Origin: Nannobrachium achirus
Lineage: Eukaryota > Chordata > Actinopteri > Myctophiformes > Myctophidae
DNA: 64,000 bases
Reading direction: 5' to 3'
Assembly (NCBI GenBank): GCA_963921795.1
Contig: OY997644.1
Span: 475,753-539,752, forward strand
Below are positions 20,738 to 32,460 of the stretch, one piece after another. The translations under genes and the position numbers were made by a program. Numbering within the stretch: position 1 is the stretch's first letter; every line of letters starts with the position of its first letter. The notes below the pieces were generated by a model, which saw only the letters and a list, made by a program, of their open reading frames with translations, searched no databases and had not been told where the DNA came from.

Positions 20738-21893
20738 TAAAGCTGCAAGCAGCGATGACCGGGCCCTCGCAGCTCTAACCCTAACCCAAGGCCAGCAGCC
20801 AATCAGAAACCAAACAGGAAGTCAGCCATTTCGACTAATTAGTGGCGTTTTGGCACATTTTTGGCCGTTATCACGGGTCGCACTTTTAACGACAGTTTTT
20901 TGAGAAAAAAAGTTTTTTGAGAAAAAAAAAGTTTTTTGAGAAAAAAAGTTTTTTGAGAAAAAAAGTTTTTTGAGAGAAAAAAAAAATTTGAGAAAAAAAA
21001 AATTTTAAGAAAAAAAAATTGAGAAAAAAAAATTTTTGAGAAAAAAAAAATTTGAGAAAAAAATTGTTTTTGAGAAAAAATGTTTTTTGAGAAAAAAAAA
21101 TCTTTGAGAAAAAAAAAATGTATGACACCAGCCGCGAGTCTGTACGACAAACGGTTCATGAGTTATAGAGGCACTTCCTGTTTGGTGAAGGGCACTTCCT
21201 GTTTGGCGAAGGAAGCGTCAATTAAGGTTAAGGACTCTTAATCAAGTCATATGATACCAGCCACAACTCTGTACGATAAACGGTTGATGAGTAACAGCCA
21301 AAAAAAGGAACAATCAAGTATGGACCAATCAGAAGAGGGGGCACTTCCTGTTTGGTGAAGGAAGTTTGACCCTTCGCCACGGGCACGCCGTTTTACGAAA
21401 ACTCACGATTCGCACAACTTTTCATCGGTAAGGTGTCTTGAGTATGCCGAGCGAACTTGAAGTTGATCCGATTAACCCCCTAGGAGGAGTTCGTTAAAGT
21501 GCGACACGTGAAAACGGCCAAAAATACACCAAAACGCCACTAATTAGTCAAAATGGCTGACCTCCTGTTTGGTTTCGGAAGTGGCGCCAATAGACTTTTT
21601 TTTGAGTCCGGACATGATACAGGTGTGTAGCGATTTTCGTACGTGTAGGTGAATCCGTATGGTGGGGCTTGAGGCACGAAGTTTTGTAGGGGGCGCTATT
21701 GAGCCATTAGGCCACGCCCCCTTTTGATTTTTTTTAAATACGAAATTTTTCGCCACTTGTGATGTGCTTGCAAAGTTGCGCAGCTTTTGGAGTACGTTTT
21801 GCGGCTCAAAAACACGATTCATTCGGCGGAAGAATAATAATCTTTGCAAATACAATAGGGTCCTCACACACTGTGTGTGCTCGGGCCCTAATT
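20738..21893. mobile_element. Nested unclassified repeat (family K)
   Basis: It starts AGCTGCAAGCAGCGATGACC and ends GTGTGTGCTCGGGCCC. The host hAT sequence continues seamlessly if it is removed, with TAATTAA on both sides (possible 7-bp TSD). A second member in inverse orientation occupies about 62600-63385. It contains recurrent CACTTCCTGTTTGG units and no open frame. Superfamily unknown. Confidence 0.55.
20890..21118. repeat. A/T minisatellite
   Basis: About twelve irregular units of TTTTTTGAGAAAAAAAG (15-19 bp). Each unit is a short A-tract/T-tract alternation broken by a GAG. The open frames rich in Phe/Lys across it are artefacts of composition. Confidence 0.85.
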
Positions 21894-23905
21894 AAATATC
21901 ATTCCGGGGGCCATAGATAATTCATTCGCAGGCCGGATCTGGCCCCCGGGCCTTGAGTTTGACATATGTGTTCTAGTGTGGGGGAAAATGGGACTCCACA
22001 AGGGAGTGTGTGCAGTCCGTTGTTATTCAACTTAATGATTAACAATTTTTTTTCAGAGGTTGAACAGAGTGTAGGGTAATCATTGTATGCAGATGACGGG
22101 GCTCTGTGGATAAGAGGTTGTAATGTAGCATATGTATGCAAGAAAATGCAAGCGGTAATAGGTGTAGTAGAAACATGGGCAAACAAATGGGGAGTCAAGT
22201 TATCAGTGGCAAAAACCCAAGTAATATGTTTCTCTAAACGACGTAAAATAGCACCAATATCATTAAAGCTGTATGGTTATCCTCTTGAGCAGGTTAAAGT
22301 AATATGATTTCTGGGGATGTGGTTTGAGGAAAAGCTAACATGGAAGGCTCACCTCGAGAAGGTTACGGGAAAATGGAAGAAGGTCATAAATGTACTCAGA
22401 TGTTTGTCAGGACAGGAGTGGGGAACAAGCAGAGCATCGCTGCAAGGTATTTATTGGGCACTCAAGAGAGCTGTGTTAGACTATGGGTGCATAGCCTTCA
22501 TGGCAGCAGCAGAGTCAAACCTTAAAATGCTTGATGTAATGCAGACTCAGCCTCTGAGAATCTGTTGTGGAGCATTCAAGACATCACCAGTGTCAGCCAT
22601 GCAGGTGGAAATGGGAGAAATGCCATTAAGGTTGAGGAGAGTGAAGTTAATGTTAGCATATGTCCATGGCCCTGTGTAGACCTTGGAGTACAGCAGGAAC
22701 TAAAAAACAAGTCAGAGACAACTCCAGTGTGGTACTCAGTTCAGAGATACTGTGAACATAAGTATTCAGAATCAGTGTTTATCTATACAGATGGCTCAAA
22801 AGATCCTGAATCAGGATGTACAGGATCAGCTGTGTACATCCTGTAAGCAAAGTAAACATTAAGAAGAGACTAACCAGTCATGTATCAGTATATACAACTG
22901 AGTTATTGGCAATAATTTTGGCCCTGCAGTGGATAGAAGAGAAGAAAATAAATAATGCAGTTATTGCATCCGATAGCTTCTCAGCGCTACAGAGTATTAC
23001 GTTTGGGAAGTCTGCGTGCAGAAGAATGGACCTTGTTAGTGAGGTGTTTATGATTTTGTACAGAATAGGAAATAAAGGTATATCAACTCAGTTCTTGTGC
23101 GTTCCAGCCCTAGCTGGTGTTGAGGGAAATGAACAGGTCGACATTCTGGCCAAACAAGCATTAAGAATTGAGGAGGTAAATGTCCATGTGCCGTTAAGTA
23201 GGAGTGAGGTCAAACCACTTATTAGAACTTACACACAGTCAGTATGGCAGGAGTGTTGGGATGGTGGGGAGGTTGGAAGACACCTATATAATATCCAAAA
23301 ACAGGTCGGCATTGAGAGGGCGGCGGGTTGGAATAGGAAGGAGGAGAGTATCATCACTTGTCTGAGAATAGGACACTCAGGTCTTAATGGTTCACTGTAT
23401 AGAAAATAGGGAAACAGGAAAATGCATAGAATGCATAAATGAGCAAGAAACAGTAGAACATGTACTACTGCATTGTAGTAAATACAACAGTGAGAGGAAT
23501 GAGTTACAACAGTCATTGAAAAAGATCAAGCATCATGATAGCGTCATGTACAGGGGGTGTACTTATACATCAGCTGCCTCACGCTACAGAAACAGGAGAT
23601 GCTGGGCTCCTGTCCTACGGGCTGTATGGCTCCACAAGGCTTATTACTTACAACTGCATGAATGTGGCAGCCAGCACTCCATTCATGGAGCATGTGCTGG
23701 GTTCCATGCAGCAGGATATGGCCGGACATACCGTGCCTCTGGGACCACAACTCCATGAAGGATGGCCCTTGGCTTCAAGGATTCTGTTCTTTCTGTCTGT
23801 TAAAATGCCCCTAGATACTTACTTTAAGATAAGATTGGTTGTCTAATGTCTACTGTAAATTACAAACTATGTGGTCATGATTGTTATGAAATGCACAAGA
23901 CTTAC

Positions 23906-24000
23906 TGCTCAATTTCGGTTAGCCAGAGGTGGTTGGCTTCATCGTTTCAGGTCACTGGAGTGAAGTTGCACTTGGTGTTGATGGTCTTCACTTTGGTTTT
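23906..24000 (-). pseudogene. DNMT3-like exon D, duplicate copy (D1)
   Basis: Second copy of exon D, nearly identical to 31061-31155. The acceptor is ...TTTCTCACAG and the donor GTAAGTC. It encodes the KVKTINTKC block of the DNMT3 catalytic domain. One base change turns the TGG (Trp) codon of the other copy into TGA. It is flanked on its left by an I-clade LINE block, exactly as for D2, so the exon was duplicated together with the LINE sequence. It cannot contribute to an intact enzyme. Confidence 0.8.
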
Positions 24001-24194
24001 CTGTGAGAAATAGTTGAAGAGTTTGTAGCCATGTTTTCCGATCAATGGTCCTAAAAACAAATGCAAATGAATATCTAGAAAAAATATATAATCCGTAAAG
24101 AAAAAAGAAAAAACAAATGCTAACTAGCTTCACGTATGGTCATTGATTTTTCCAGTAGTGCATGCAAGGGTTTAGGTGGAGTCTGAACCCATAT

Positions 24195-24224
24195 GGTGCA
24201 GACACCATAGGTGGTGTCTGCACC
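24195..24224. repeat. 30-bp hairpin at the duplication border
   Basis: GGTGCAGACACC and GGTGTCTGCACC form a near-perfect short hairpin immediately before the second LINE block begins (about 24222). It may mark the breakpoint of the segmental duplication. Confidence 0.45.
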
Positions 24225-24911
24225 AATATCATTAAAGCTGTATGGTTATCCTCTAGAGCAGGTTAAAGTAATGAGATTTCTGGGGATGTGGTTTGAGGAA
24301 AAGCTAACATGGAAGGCTCACCTAGAGAAGGTTACGGAAAAATGGAAAAAGGTCATAAATGTACTCAGATGTTTGTCAGGACAGGAGTGGGGAACAAGCA
24401 GAGCATCGCTGCAAGGTATTTATTGGGCACTCATGAGAGCTGTGTTAGACTATGGGTGCATAGCCTTCATGGCAGCAGCAGAGTCAAACCTTAAAATGCT
24501 TGATGTAATGCAGACTCAGGCTCTGAGAATCTGTTGTGGAGCATTCAAGACATCACCAGTGTCAGCCATGCAGGTGGAAATGGGAGAAATGCCATTAAGG
24601 TTGAGGAGAGTGAAGTTAATGTTAGCATATGTCCATGGCCCTGTGTAGACCTTGGAGTAGGCCTACAGCAGGAACAAAAAAAAAAGTCAGAGACAACTCC
24701 AGTGTGGTACTCAGTTCAGAGATACTGGGAACATAAGTATTCAGAATCAATGTTTATCTATACAGATGGCTCAAAAGATCCTGAATCAGGATGTACAGGA
24801 TCAGCTGTGTACATACCTGTAAGCAAAGTAAACATTAAGAAGAGACTAACCAGTCATGTATCAGTATATACAACAGAGTTAGTGGCAATCATTTTGGCCC
24901 TGCAGTGGATA

Positions 24912-25129
24912 TAGGCGAGTGACAATTAGTCAAAAAGTGCTTTAGTTTATGGGGAGTATAACTTTATATATCAATTTCACCACTTTTGCAGTAAAATATT
25001 TTTATACAAGAATCCATTTCATGTATGACAGACCTTAGAGATGAGGAAAAACTATGTTGTGTTTGGTCCTACCTCCGGTAGGGGTATCTCGAAAACTAAA
25101 GCACTTTTTGACTAATTGTCACTCGCCTA
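24912..25129. mobile_element. 218-bp MITE with perfect 37-bp inverted ends
   Basis: The left terminus 24912-24948 and right terminus 25093-25129 are exact reverse complements (TAGGCGAGTGACAATTAG...). With TA counted as the target it fits a Tc1/mariner-type MITE. Its interior (about 24951-25090) recurs in direct orientation, without these ends, at 29562-29692 near the other edge of the giant insertion, so it is also part of that larger structure. Confidence 0.7.
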
Positions 25130-25227
25130 TGGGTCCGCATCAGAGTTCCGACGGTCCGGTATTCCGACACTAAAACTATAACCCTAACTCTACCCCCAAT
25201 CCTAAACCTAACCTCAGTAAACCTTAC

Positions 25228-25336
25228 CTCAGTAACTAACCTGCCGACGCTAAGTAACTAACCTGCCTTACGCTAAGTAACTAACCTGCCTTACGCTAAG
25301 TAACTAACCTGCCGACGCTAAGTAACTAACCTGCCG
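25228..25336. repeat. 27-bp tandem array
   Basis: About four to five units of CTAAGTAACTAACCTGCC with a GACG or TTACG spacer. It lies in a section with TTCCGACGG and CCCTAA-type motifs resembling the small fold-back at 45528-45684. Confidence 0.65.
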
Positions 25337-26547
25337 ACCATGTCGGAACAGCGGATAGTCGGGATAGTGAGCGCTTCCCATAAAAAATAAGGCCTGTCCG
25401 TCTGGGAGTTGAGGCATATAAACTCATGTAGATTCACAATGGAAGCTCTGAGATGTTTGAAACGTGGCATACTTGATGCTAGGACATCCCTCTACATTCT
25501 AGAGAAGACCTAATGTCAATGTGTGAATGTAAATGGAAGATATAGTCATTTGAACACATACCTACAATAGGCGAAAATGTAAATCTATGTAGAGTGCTCT
25601 TTTTACTTTGTAGTGACTCTGACATGGATTGACATATCAACACATATGAGGGCTTGTTGGAAAGGTGTGGTTCTACTGAACTGAGCAATACCAATTGTGT
25701 AAAGGTAGCTTGCATACTCGTGGAGTTATATCACTAAACGTATATGGTGTCCCAAACGGGGGAAATGTAAACCATCCTAATGAAATCACTCCGATTAGTT
25801 TTATTTTCAATTCACTTATCAAGGGTGGAAAATGTTTACAAATTCACTTCAGTAGATGTCCCTAAAATGTATGAATTGTCCAAAAGTTTAGAAAATTTGC
25901 CATTTTATGCAACCTGAACAATACAACAGAGAGAAATGCAGGGCTACAGTAGCACTCAAATTATTTAGCAAACCTGGCTGAGGGAATCCAAGCTCTACCC
26001 ATTTGATGCTCAATGTTTTCCTATAATAACAGCCTCTTTCAATCCTATAGACATTATATCATTTAGCATATTGGTTAAAATTAAGATATATACTACAGTA
26101 TTTGGCTGCACCTGTTCTCTCTGCATCTTATAGCCTACATGGGCTTCTTCATAAACTGTAAATCATTGCAAATATTTTGGAAATAGAAAAGATGAGAAGG
26201 ACCTTGCCGAATCAAGAGTGGAGAGTGACCAAGCTTAAAGTTCCATAAAGTGTAATAGACCCTCTCCAATAGCCCAACATTATGTTGTACGTACATTATA
26301 GTCAACATACATGTAGATACTGTACAAATGTATGTCTTTCATTTTAGTTTAGCTGAATGTAGAGTGATGTATAAACATTCGATCCAAACCTTTGTATCAT
26401 TTGTGGTAAACATTTAGAAATAGAAACATTATCCTTTTTTCAAAAAAGCCCACTGCAGAAGGCCTTCCCAATTGCATAGTAAATGTTGCTCAACAGAGAG
26501 ATGATGGTGTTCATAAAACCCTGTCTCCATATACAGATGATATACTT

Positions 26548-26742
26548 TCTTTCTTTTAAAGGTTTGTTTTTGGGCTTTTATGCCTTTATTAATAGGACAG
26601 TAGACTGACAGGAAAGATGGGGAGTAACATGCGGCAAGGATTGTCCGGATCAGGAATTGAACTGGCGACGCGGCCAGGCATCCATGCCTATGTGGCAATG
26701 CCTAAGTGGTATGCGCCCAAACCAGTAGGCCAGCGGGCACCC
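26548..26742 (-). mobile_element. tRNA-derived SINE in the fold-back left arm
   Basis: 195 bp bordered by the 9-bp TSD GATATACTT (26539-26547 and 26743-26751). The minus strand begins GGGTGCCCGCTGGCC and carries a B-box-like GTTCAATTCC (26662-26653). Its tail includes the CTGTCAGTCTACTGTCC and AATAAAGGC sequence shared with the SINE at 14438. It is absent from the opposite arm, so it postdates formation of the inverted repeat. Confidence 0.8.
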
Positions 26743-28355
26743 GATATACTTAATTTCTAAATTAAGTATCTTATTATCATGTATCATGTAGAGCAAATAA
26801 GAAAAACAACAGTAATCAACAAGTTGCAAGTGTTGATAGAGAGAGCATACATGCACCAGAAGACAGAGTAGGGTTGATACATTGTTTAACATACAAAACG
26901 ATTTTTTCATTTGTAGAAAGACCCGTGCAAGACCATAACATCTGACAGCCATTATGACTGGTATAGCTAAGAGTACCAGAGACAAGGTCCTTCATGCAGC
27001 ATCAGAAAGGTTGATGAAGTTGTACATCTGCGGTGGCTCTTGTACAATATATTTGTGAATGATGCCAAATATCATGAAAGCTGCATTAAACACTACACAT
27101 CTCTACAACTAAGTATAGCAGCTGCTAGACTAAAAAGGTTATGGTGACATACTGAGGTCTGAGGAAGAAATGAGATGGTCCAACTGAAAAGCTCATACAG
27201 CATTACAATCTGTTGAATGACACAGAAGAAAGTCCAAAGTGTGCCCACACTGTGGAGCTGCAGGTAAATCAAGAAAGGGCATGGACCAGTGTCATCAGTA
27301 TGTCATCATAAACCTTACGTTTAGTGTCATCACTTCAATTTCCTTAGAGAAAAGAGTTTTGCCAATGACTTCAATTAACTTATAAGCCATAGATACTGGT
27401 CTGCTGTTGTTTATTTTGTTTAATCTGGCAGCTGCTATATTTAATTGTAGAGATGTGGTTTTTAAGGCAGCGTTTATGATATTTGGCATCATACACAGAG
27501 CTATGGGTACGAGAGCAACCACTGATATACAACTTCATCAACCTTTCTGATGCTGCATGAAGGACCTTCCCACAAATGTTTTTTTTTTTTCATGTATATT
27601 TTTACCCGTATTAAAACAGGTTAAACAATATCAACCATTGTCAGTCTTCTTGATGAGACACGTTCAAGTTCATTCATTGTTTGTCCCAGAAGGTCGATTT
27701 GGTTGCAGCAATATATAAAAGCATACATCAGTCACAGAAGACTGTACAGTTATTGTTTGTTCTACTACATGATACATGATAATGTATACTACCTTATTTT
27801 GAAGGAAAGTAAGAATGTCAATTTGTAATTTTATGTATATGGGTTTTATGAACATCACCATCTCTCTGTTCAGCAAAATGTATAGTACATTGAAGGCCTT
27901 TTGCTGTGGCCTTTTTGACATTTTGGGTTTGTGGATCACTCTCCATTCTGTTTAAAACATAAAAAAATATAATAATAAACACGTTGTACAGTATCGATGT
28001 TGTACGTACACTATCATTAGGTTCTCTTTACAGTAAACATGTTACCAGTGATACTATTTAAGTCTTGTTCCATTCTGTTGAAATTGTCAGCTCTATTACA
28101 CTAAATGAAACTTTAAGCTAGGTTACTCTTCAGCAAGCTAATTGGCTACTTGATTTGGCAAGTCCTTCTGATCTCTTCACATTCCAAAATATTTGCAATG
28201 ATGAACTTGTCAGTTTATGAAAAAGCCCACATAGGCTATAATATACAGATAGAACAGGTGGAGCCAATACTGTAATATAACTTGAATGTAACCAAATGTG
28301 TTAAATTATATAAACTGCTCTGAATTGAATGACTTGCTTTAATGAGGATAATCTT

Positions 28356-28873
28356 TTTCTTTCATATTATTTTTTATCGCCCGATTTTGTAACCCATTTT
28401 TCACCTAGTGCCAATTGCCTAAGCTGTAATCCTGGGCGCTGCTCTCCCTCTGCCAACCTGGGGAGAGCCCTGAACTGAGCTCATGCTTCCTTCAGTGCAC
28501 AAGGAGTGAGCAGACCGCTTCTTGTCACCTGACAGGGAGGAGTTTCCCCAGTTGGACCTAGCGCTCGGAAGGAACACGTTATTCCAATCAGTTCCTTTCC
28601 CCTCCATCAGGCGCCCCAGCTGGTCAGGGGGAGGCAGTATAGAGACCAGGATTACTGCATGTTTTTGTGAGGGTATATACCCTAGGAGATACGGGGAGAA
28701 CATGCAAACTCCACACAGAAAGGCCCTTTTGCCAACCCCACCTAGGGTATAGGCGCTGATGATGCGGAGGAGGGAACATGCCCCCAGTGCCCACAGCGTC
28801 CTCCGGCGGGAATCGACCCCAGGACCTTTTAGCTGTGAGGCGACAGCTCTACGCACTGCACCACCGTACCCCC
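28356..28873 (-). mobile_element. Full-length tRNA-derived SINE, 518 bp
   Basis: It is bordered by a 16-bp TSD TAATGAGGATAATCTT (28340-28355 and 28874-28889). On the minus strand an A-box region (GTGGTGCAGTGCGTAGAGC, 28864-28846) and a B-box-like GGTCGATTCCC (28818-28808) are followed by the TGTGGAGTTTGCATGTTCTC core widespread in fish SINEs. It is inserted only in the right arm of the fold-back. Confidence 0.85.
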
Positions 28874-30448
28874 TAATGAGGATAATCTTGAGCATCAAAT
28901 GTGTAGAGCTTGGTTTCCCTCAGCTAGGTTTGTTAAATAATTTGAGTTCTACTGTAGGCCTGCATTTCTATCTGCACTATTGTTCAGGATGCATAAAATG
29001 ACAGATTTTCTCAACTTTGGGACATTTCATACATTTTAGGGACATCTACTCAAGTGAATTTGTAAACATTGTCCACCGTTGATAAGTGAATTGAAAATAA
29101 AATTAATAAATGTGATATTGTAGATTAGGACGGGGTCTGGATATATTCAGACCGGACGATTTACATTACCCCCCATTTGGGACACCATATACGTTTAGTG
29201 ATATAACTCCATGAGTATAAAAGCTACCTTTACACAATTGGTATTGCTCAGTTCAGTAGAACCACATCTTTCCAACAAGCCCTCATATGTGTTGATATGG
29301 CAATCCATGGCCGAGTCACTACAAAGTGAAAAGAGCACTCTACATAGATTTACATTTTCGCCTATTGTAGGTCTGTGTTCAAATGACTATAACTCCCATT
29401 TCAATTTAGATATTGACATTAGGTCTTCTGTAGAATGTAGAGGGATGTCCTAGCATCAAGTATGCCAAGTTTCAAACCTCTCAGAGCTTCCATTGTGAAT
29501 CTACATGAGTTTATATGCCTCAACCCCCAGACGGACAGGCTTTATTTTTAATTTTGGGAGTATAACTTTATATATCAATTATACCACTTTTGCAGTAAAA
29601 TATTTTTATACAAGAATCCATTTCATGTATGAGAGACCTTAGAGATGAGGAAAAACTATGTTGTGTTTGGTCCTACCTCCGGTAGGGGTATCTCTAATTT
29701 TGGGTCCCAAAGTCACTAGCCTAATAGAAGAGAAGAAAATAATTAATGCAGTTATTGCATCCGATAGCTTCTCAGCACTACAAGTCTGCGTGCAGAATGG
29801 ACCTTAATTGTTAGTGAGGTGTTTATGATTTTGTACAGAATAGGAAATAAAGGTATATCAACTCAGTTCTTGTGGGTTCCAGCCCATGCTGGTGTTGAAA
29901 TGAACAGGTCGACATTCATGTGTCGTTAAGTAGGAGTGAGGTCAAACCACTTATTAGAACTTACACACAGTCAGTATGGCAGGAGTGTTGGGATGGTGGG
30001 GAGGTTGGAAGACACCTATATAATATCCAAAAACAGGTCGGCATTGAGAGGGCGGCGGGTTGGAATAGGAAGGAGGAGAGTATCATCACTTGTCTGAGAA
30101 TAGGACACTCAGGTCTTAATGGTTCACTGTATAGAATAGGGAAACACCCTACAGGAAAATGCATAGAATGCATAAATGAGCAAGAAACAGTAGAACATGT
30201 ACTACTGCATTGTAGTAAATACAACAGTGAGAGGAATGAGTTACAGCAGTCATTGAAAAAGATCAAGCATCATGATAGCGTCATGTACAGGGGGTGTACT
30301 TATACATCAGCTGCCTCACGCTACAGAAACAGGAGATGCTGGGCTCCTGTCCTACGGGCTGTATGGCTCCACAAGGCTTATTACTTACAACTGCATGAAT
30401 GTGGCAGCCAGCACTCCATTCATGGAGCATGTGCTGGGCTCCATGCAG

Positions 30449-30858
30449 CAAGGTAAATAGGAGGTAGGGACATCACGTGACAACGGGGATACGCCATGTC
30501 CAGCCATGGAGCTCACCATGGGTGCCAGTATCGCAAGACTATCCACCGTCTCCTGTCTGCGAAACAAATCTTGCGATACTTCGGAGAAAGAAACGATTAT
30601 TATTTACTGTTATTATTATTATTTAATTATGCACTATGCACATCGAAAAGCAAGTGATTGTAAAAATACCTTTGATATATTTTCTTTTATATTCCTGAAC
30701 AGATTATATGACAAAGATCTCAGTCGTTCATAAATAGTGTTTCTTCCAGGTTTGTTCATGAGCTGATCTAGCCGGCTCCATCATTCTGGCACCCATGGGA
30801 GCGTCATGGCCGGTCCCGGCGGTCACGTGTTTCCCTTCCTTATATTTTAACTTCCTTG
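30449..30858. mobile_element. hAT-like MITE, 410 bp
   Basis: 8-bp TSD CCATGCAG (30441-30448 and 30859-30866). The empty site is visible in the first LINE block at about 23704. The ends CAAGGTAAATAGG and CTTCCTTG are imperfect inverted repeats, continuing to CACGTGAC and the CCATGGGTGCCAG motif on each side. It is non-coding. Confidence 0.75.
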
Positions 30859-31379
30859 CCATGCAGCAGGATATGGCCGGACATACCGTGCCTCTGGGAC
30901 CACAACTCCATGAAGGATGGACCTTGGCTTCAAGGATTCTGTTCTTTCTGTCTGTTAAAATGCCCCTAGATGCTTACTTTAAGATAAGATCAGTTGACTA
31001 ATGTCTACTGTAAATTACAAACTATGTGGTCATGATTGTTATGAAATGCATAAGACTTACTGCTCAATTTCGGTTAGCCAGAGGTGGTTGGCTTCATCGT
31101 TCCAGGTCACTGGAGTGAAGTTGCACTTGGTGTTGATGGTCTTCACTTTGGTTTTCTGTGAGAAATAGTTGAAGAATTTGTAGGCATGTTTTCCGATCAG
31201 TGGTCCTAAAACCTTTAAATGTCATACCAGTTTGGTATGCGTTATGCCATGATGGGGCCCATAACTCTCTTGAGCTACAGATCTGTAAGGGTCCAACTCC
31301 ATTTGGTTCCCAACTATCAATAGTTTTGCTAATACAATAACTAACACTTCTGCAGGGGTAGTAGGTCTTCCCCATTGTC

Positions 31380-32460
31380 TATTGAGAAATGTAGATCCTG
31401 TGGTCAGGTAGGACACCTACTGGTTGATAAGTGGTACTGCATGACTGTCAACAACAGGCTTAAAACTGCTTAGAGACCCCCAAATCAATATGTATTTGGC
31501 AGCAGACCCCCATCTGAAAAGGAGTTGTGAGGAGTCAGGAGTCATGATGCTTCATGCTGCTTTATGTTTTGCCACTCAGTCTAAATGAGTGGCATAATCA
31601 CAAACAAAAAAAAACCTAAAAAACAAACAAACAGATATTTTTTAAATATTTTCAAAAATGGCAGATGTATAAGCTCACAAAGTGATTCGATGTGAGCTTG
31701 TAGATCTGTTATTTTTTAAAAGGCAACATATAAATGGACAAAGAGGTTAAAACGATTGTGATGCTCTATTAACTCCTTTAGCTGGCAACCCTCTAGAACC
31801 CCTGGGGGTCCCTGGACCCCACTTTGAGAACCACTGGCTTAGAGCTCGACAGTAAGAAATGTTGGCGCTCGGCAAGGGACCCAGGTTCAAAAACCAGGTA
31901 GGACAGAATCATTTCCAATGTAATTACAAATTAATATCTACTTACTCGAAATACCAAACGGATCTCTGCCTCAGTTTCTTTAATTTTCTTCAGACAGGGT
32001 GTTGCAGTTCTTTCCAGGAATTGTTTTAGAAGTTAAGTCAATTCCACCAAACTGACCTATTTGTTTATGTAACTATTCCTATTTTCATGGTTCTTACAAC
32101 TCTATCGCTATCAGTACATAGATAGATGATCCTTTATATGAATAATTTATACTAGATATAACTCATTAGGAAAATATTATTATAACTTATTAGGACATTA
32201 AAGGACTCTGGAACTAATGTGAGACCAAATTGTTTCCTTTCCGTTTTTAGTTGGTCTTGTAGATCTTTTCTTTTCATGAAATATATGGGGGACAGGTCCC
32301 TGGCACGAAATCTTTTCAGATGGGGGTCCACAGCCAAATACAAATTAATTTGGCGGTCCTTGCCATTAACATGTTTGAGAACAGTGATGTATCATACTCA
32401 TGAGGTCAGCATAGGTTTGCTGTTACCTGAGGGACTGCAATATACGAATATCAACATTTG
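31380..32460. repeat. Imperfect fold-back in the intron between exons C and D
   Basis: GTATTTGGCAGCAGACCCCC followed by ATCTGAAAAGG at about 31492-31522 is complementary to about 32316-32348 (CTTTTCAGATGGGGGTCCAC...). Weaker pairing extends outward. A hAT-like end, CTTTGAGAACCACTGG, lies at about 31822. No coding sequence. Confidence 0.5.
31654..31716. repeat. Hairpin repeat H, copy 3
   Basis: GGCAGATGTATAAGCTCACA pairs with TGTGAGCTTGTAGATCTGTT around an 11-nt loop. AT-rich AAAAA and TTTTT edges are on both sides. Confidence 0.65.

Larger units (their letters stand above)
20284..21970. mobile_element. hAT element (Charlie-like ends), 1687 bp, with nested repeat
   Basis: It begins CAGGGATGTCAAAGTCAAAT and ends TTGAGTTTGACATATGTG, bordered by an 8-bp TSD TTCTAGTG (20276-20283 and 21971-21978). 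It interrupts the I-clade LINE between ...REGAEYSS and GENGTPQGSV. Much of its interior is a younger nested element (about 20738-21893). No transposase is visible. Confidence 0.9.
16950..23840 (+). mobile_element. I-clade LINE with RNase H, multiply interrupted
   Basis: Blocks in order: endonuclease (WCGDFNSHNSLWGS, about 16970; then SDHYPVL at about 17375), RT N-terminal part (17550-18333, ending SSYRPIALTSH), RT middle (19950-20283, with YQSGFRKGRNT and FFDIEKAYD), RT catalytic part (21979-22680, with GTPQGSVCSPLLFN and YADD), RNase H (about 22780-23170, with YTDGS, TTELLAI, ASDSFSAL) and a Cys/His tail (CIEC...EHVLLHC, about 23420-23475). This order is typical of the I/Nimb group. It is split by a LINE 3' fragment (17198-17375), a 1.6-kb insertion (18334-19944) and a hAT (20284-21970). 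Frameshifts also occur between blocks, so it is dead. Confidence 0.8.
24912..29723. mobile_element. Giant fold-back insertion, 4.8 kb
   Basis: It interrupts the LINE between GCAGTGGATA and ATAGAAG (3-bp ATA on both sides). The ends are TAGGCGAGTGAC and, complementary, GTCACTAGCCTA (11 of 12 match). Inside, about 25385-27150 is the imperfect inverted repeat of about 27400-29553, giving arms of about 1.75 kb. The centre holds roughly 250 bp without clear pairing and only one small open frame (27522-27295) of no known family. Two SINEs (26548-26742, 28356-28873) later landed in the arms. No transposase is recognised. Confidence 0.75.
24222..31001 (+). mobile_element. Second I-clade LINE block (duplicate), split by fold-back and MITE
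   Basis: It starts within RT (ISLKLYGYPLEQVKV...) and matches 22253 onward almost exactly, including RNase H (YTDGS) to ...LALQWI at 24908. It resumes after the fold-back at 29724 (EEKKI...), then the Cys/His block at about 30155-30215. A 410-bp insertion lies at 30449-30858. Because the DNMT3 exon downstream is duplicated too, this is a segmental duplicate rather than a second retrotransposition. Confidence 0.75.

Noticed and set aside
20839-21159. Phe/Lys-rich minus-strand frames of 80-106 codons
   Set aside because: Product of the A/T minisatellite; not a membrane protein.
21544-21867. Minus-strand 107-codon frame
   Set aside because: Lies in the non-coding family K repeat; the matching region of the second copy is not open.
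25228-25336. Possible CRISPR-like regular repeats
   Set aside because: Units are contiguous 27-mers without unique spacers, in a eukaryotic genome; a plain minisatellite.
27295-27522. Small minus-strand frame in the centre of the giant fold-back as its transposase
   Set aside because: 75 codons without a catalytic motif; part of the sequence is palindromic arm.
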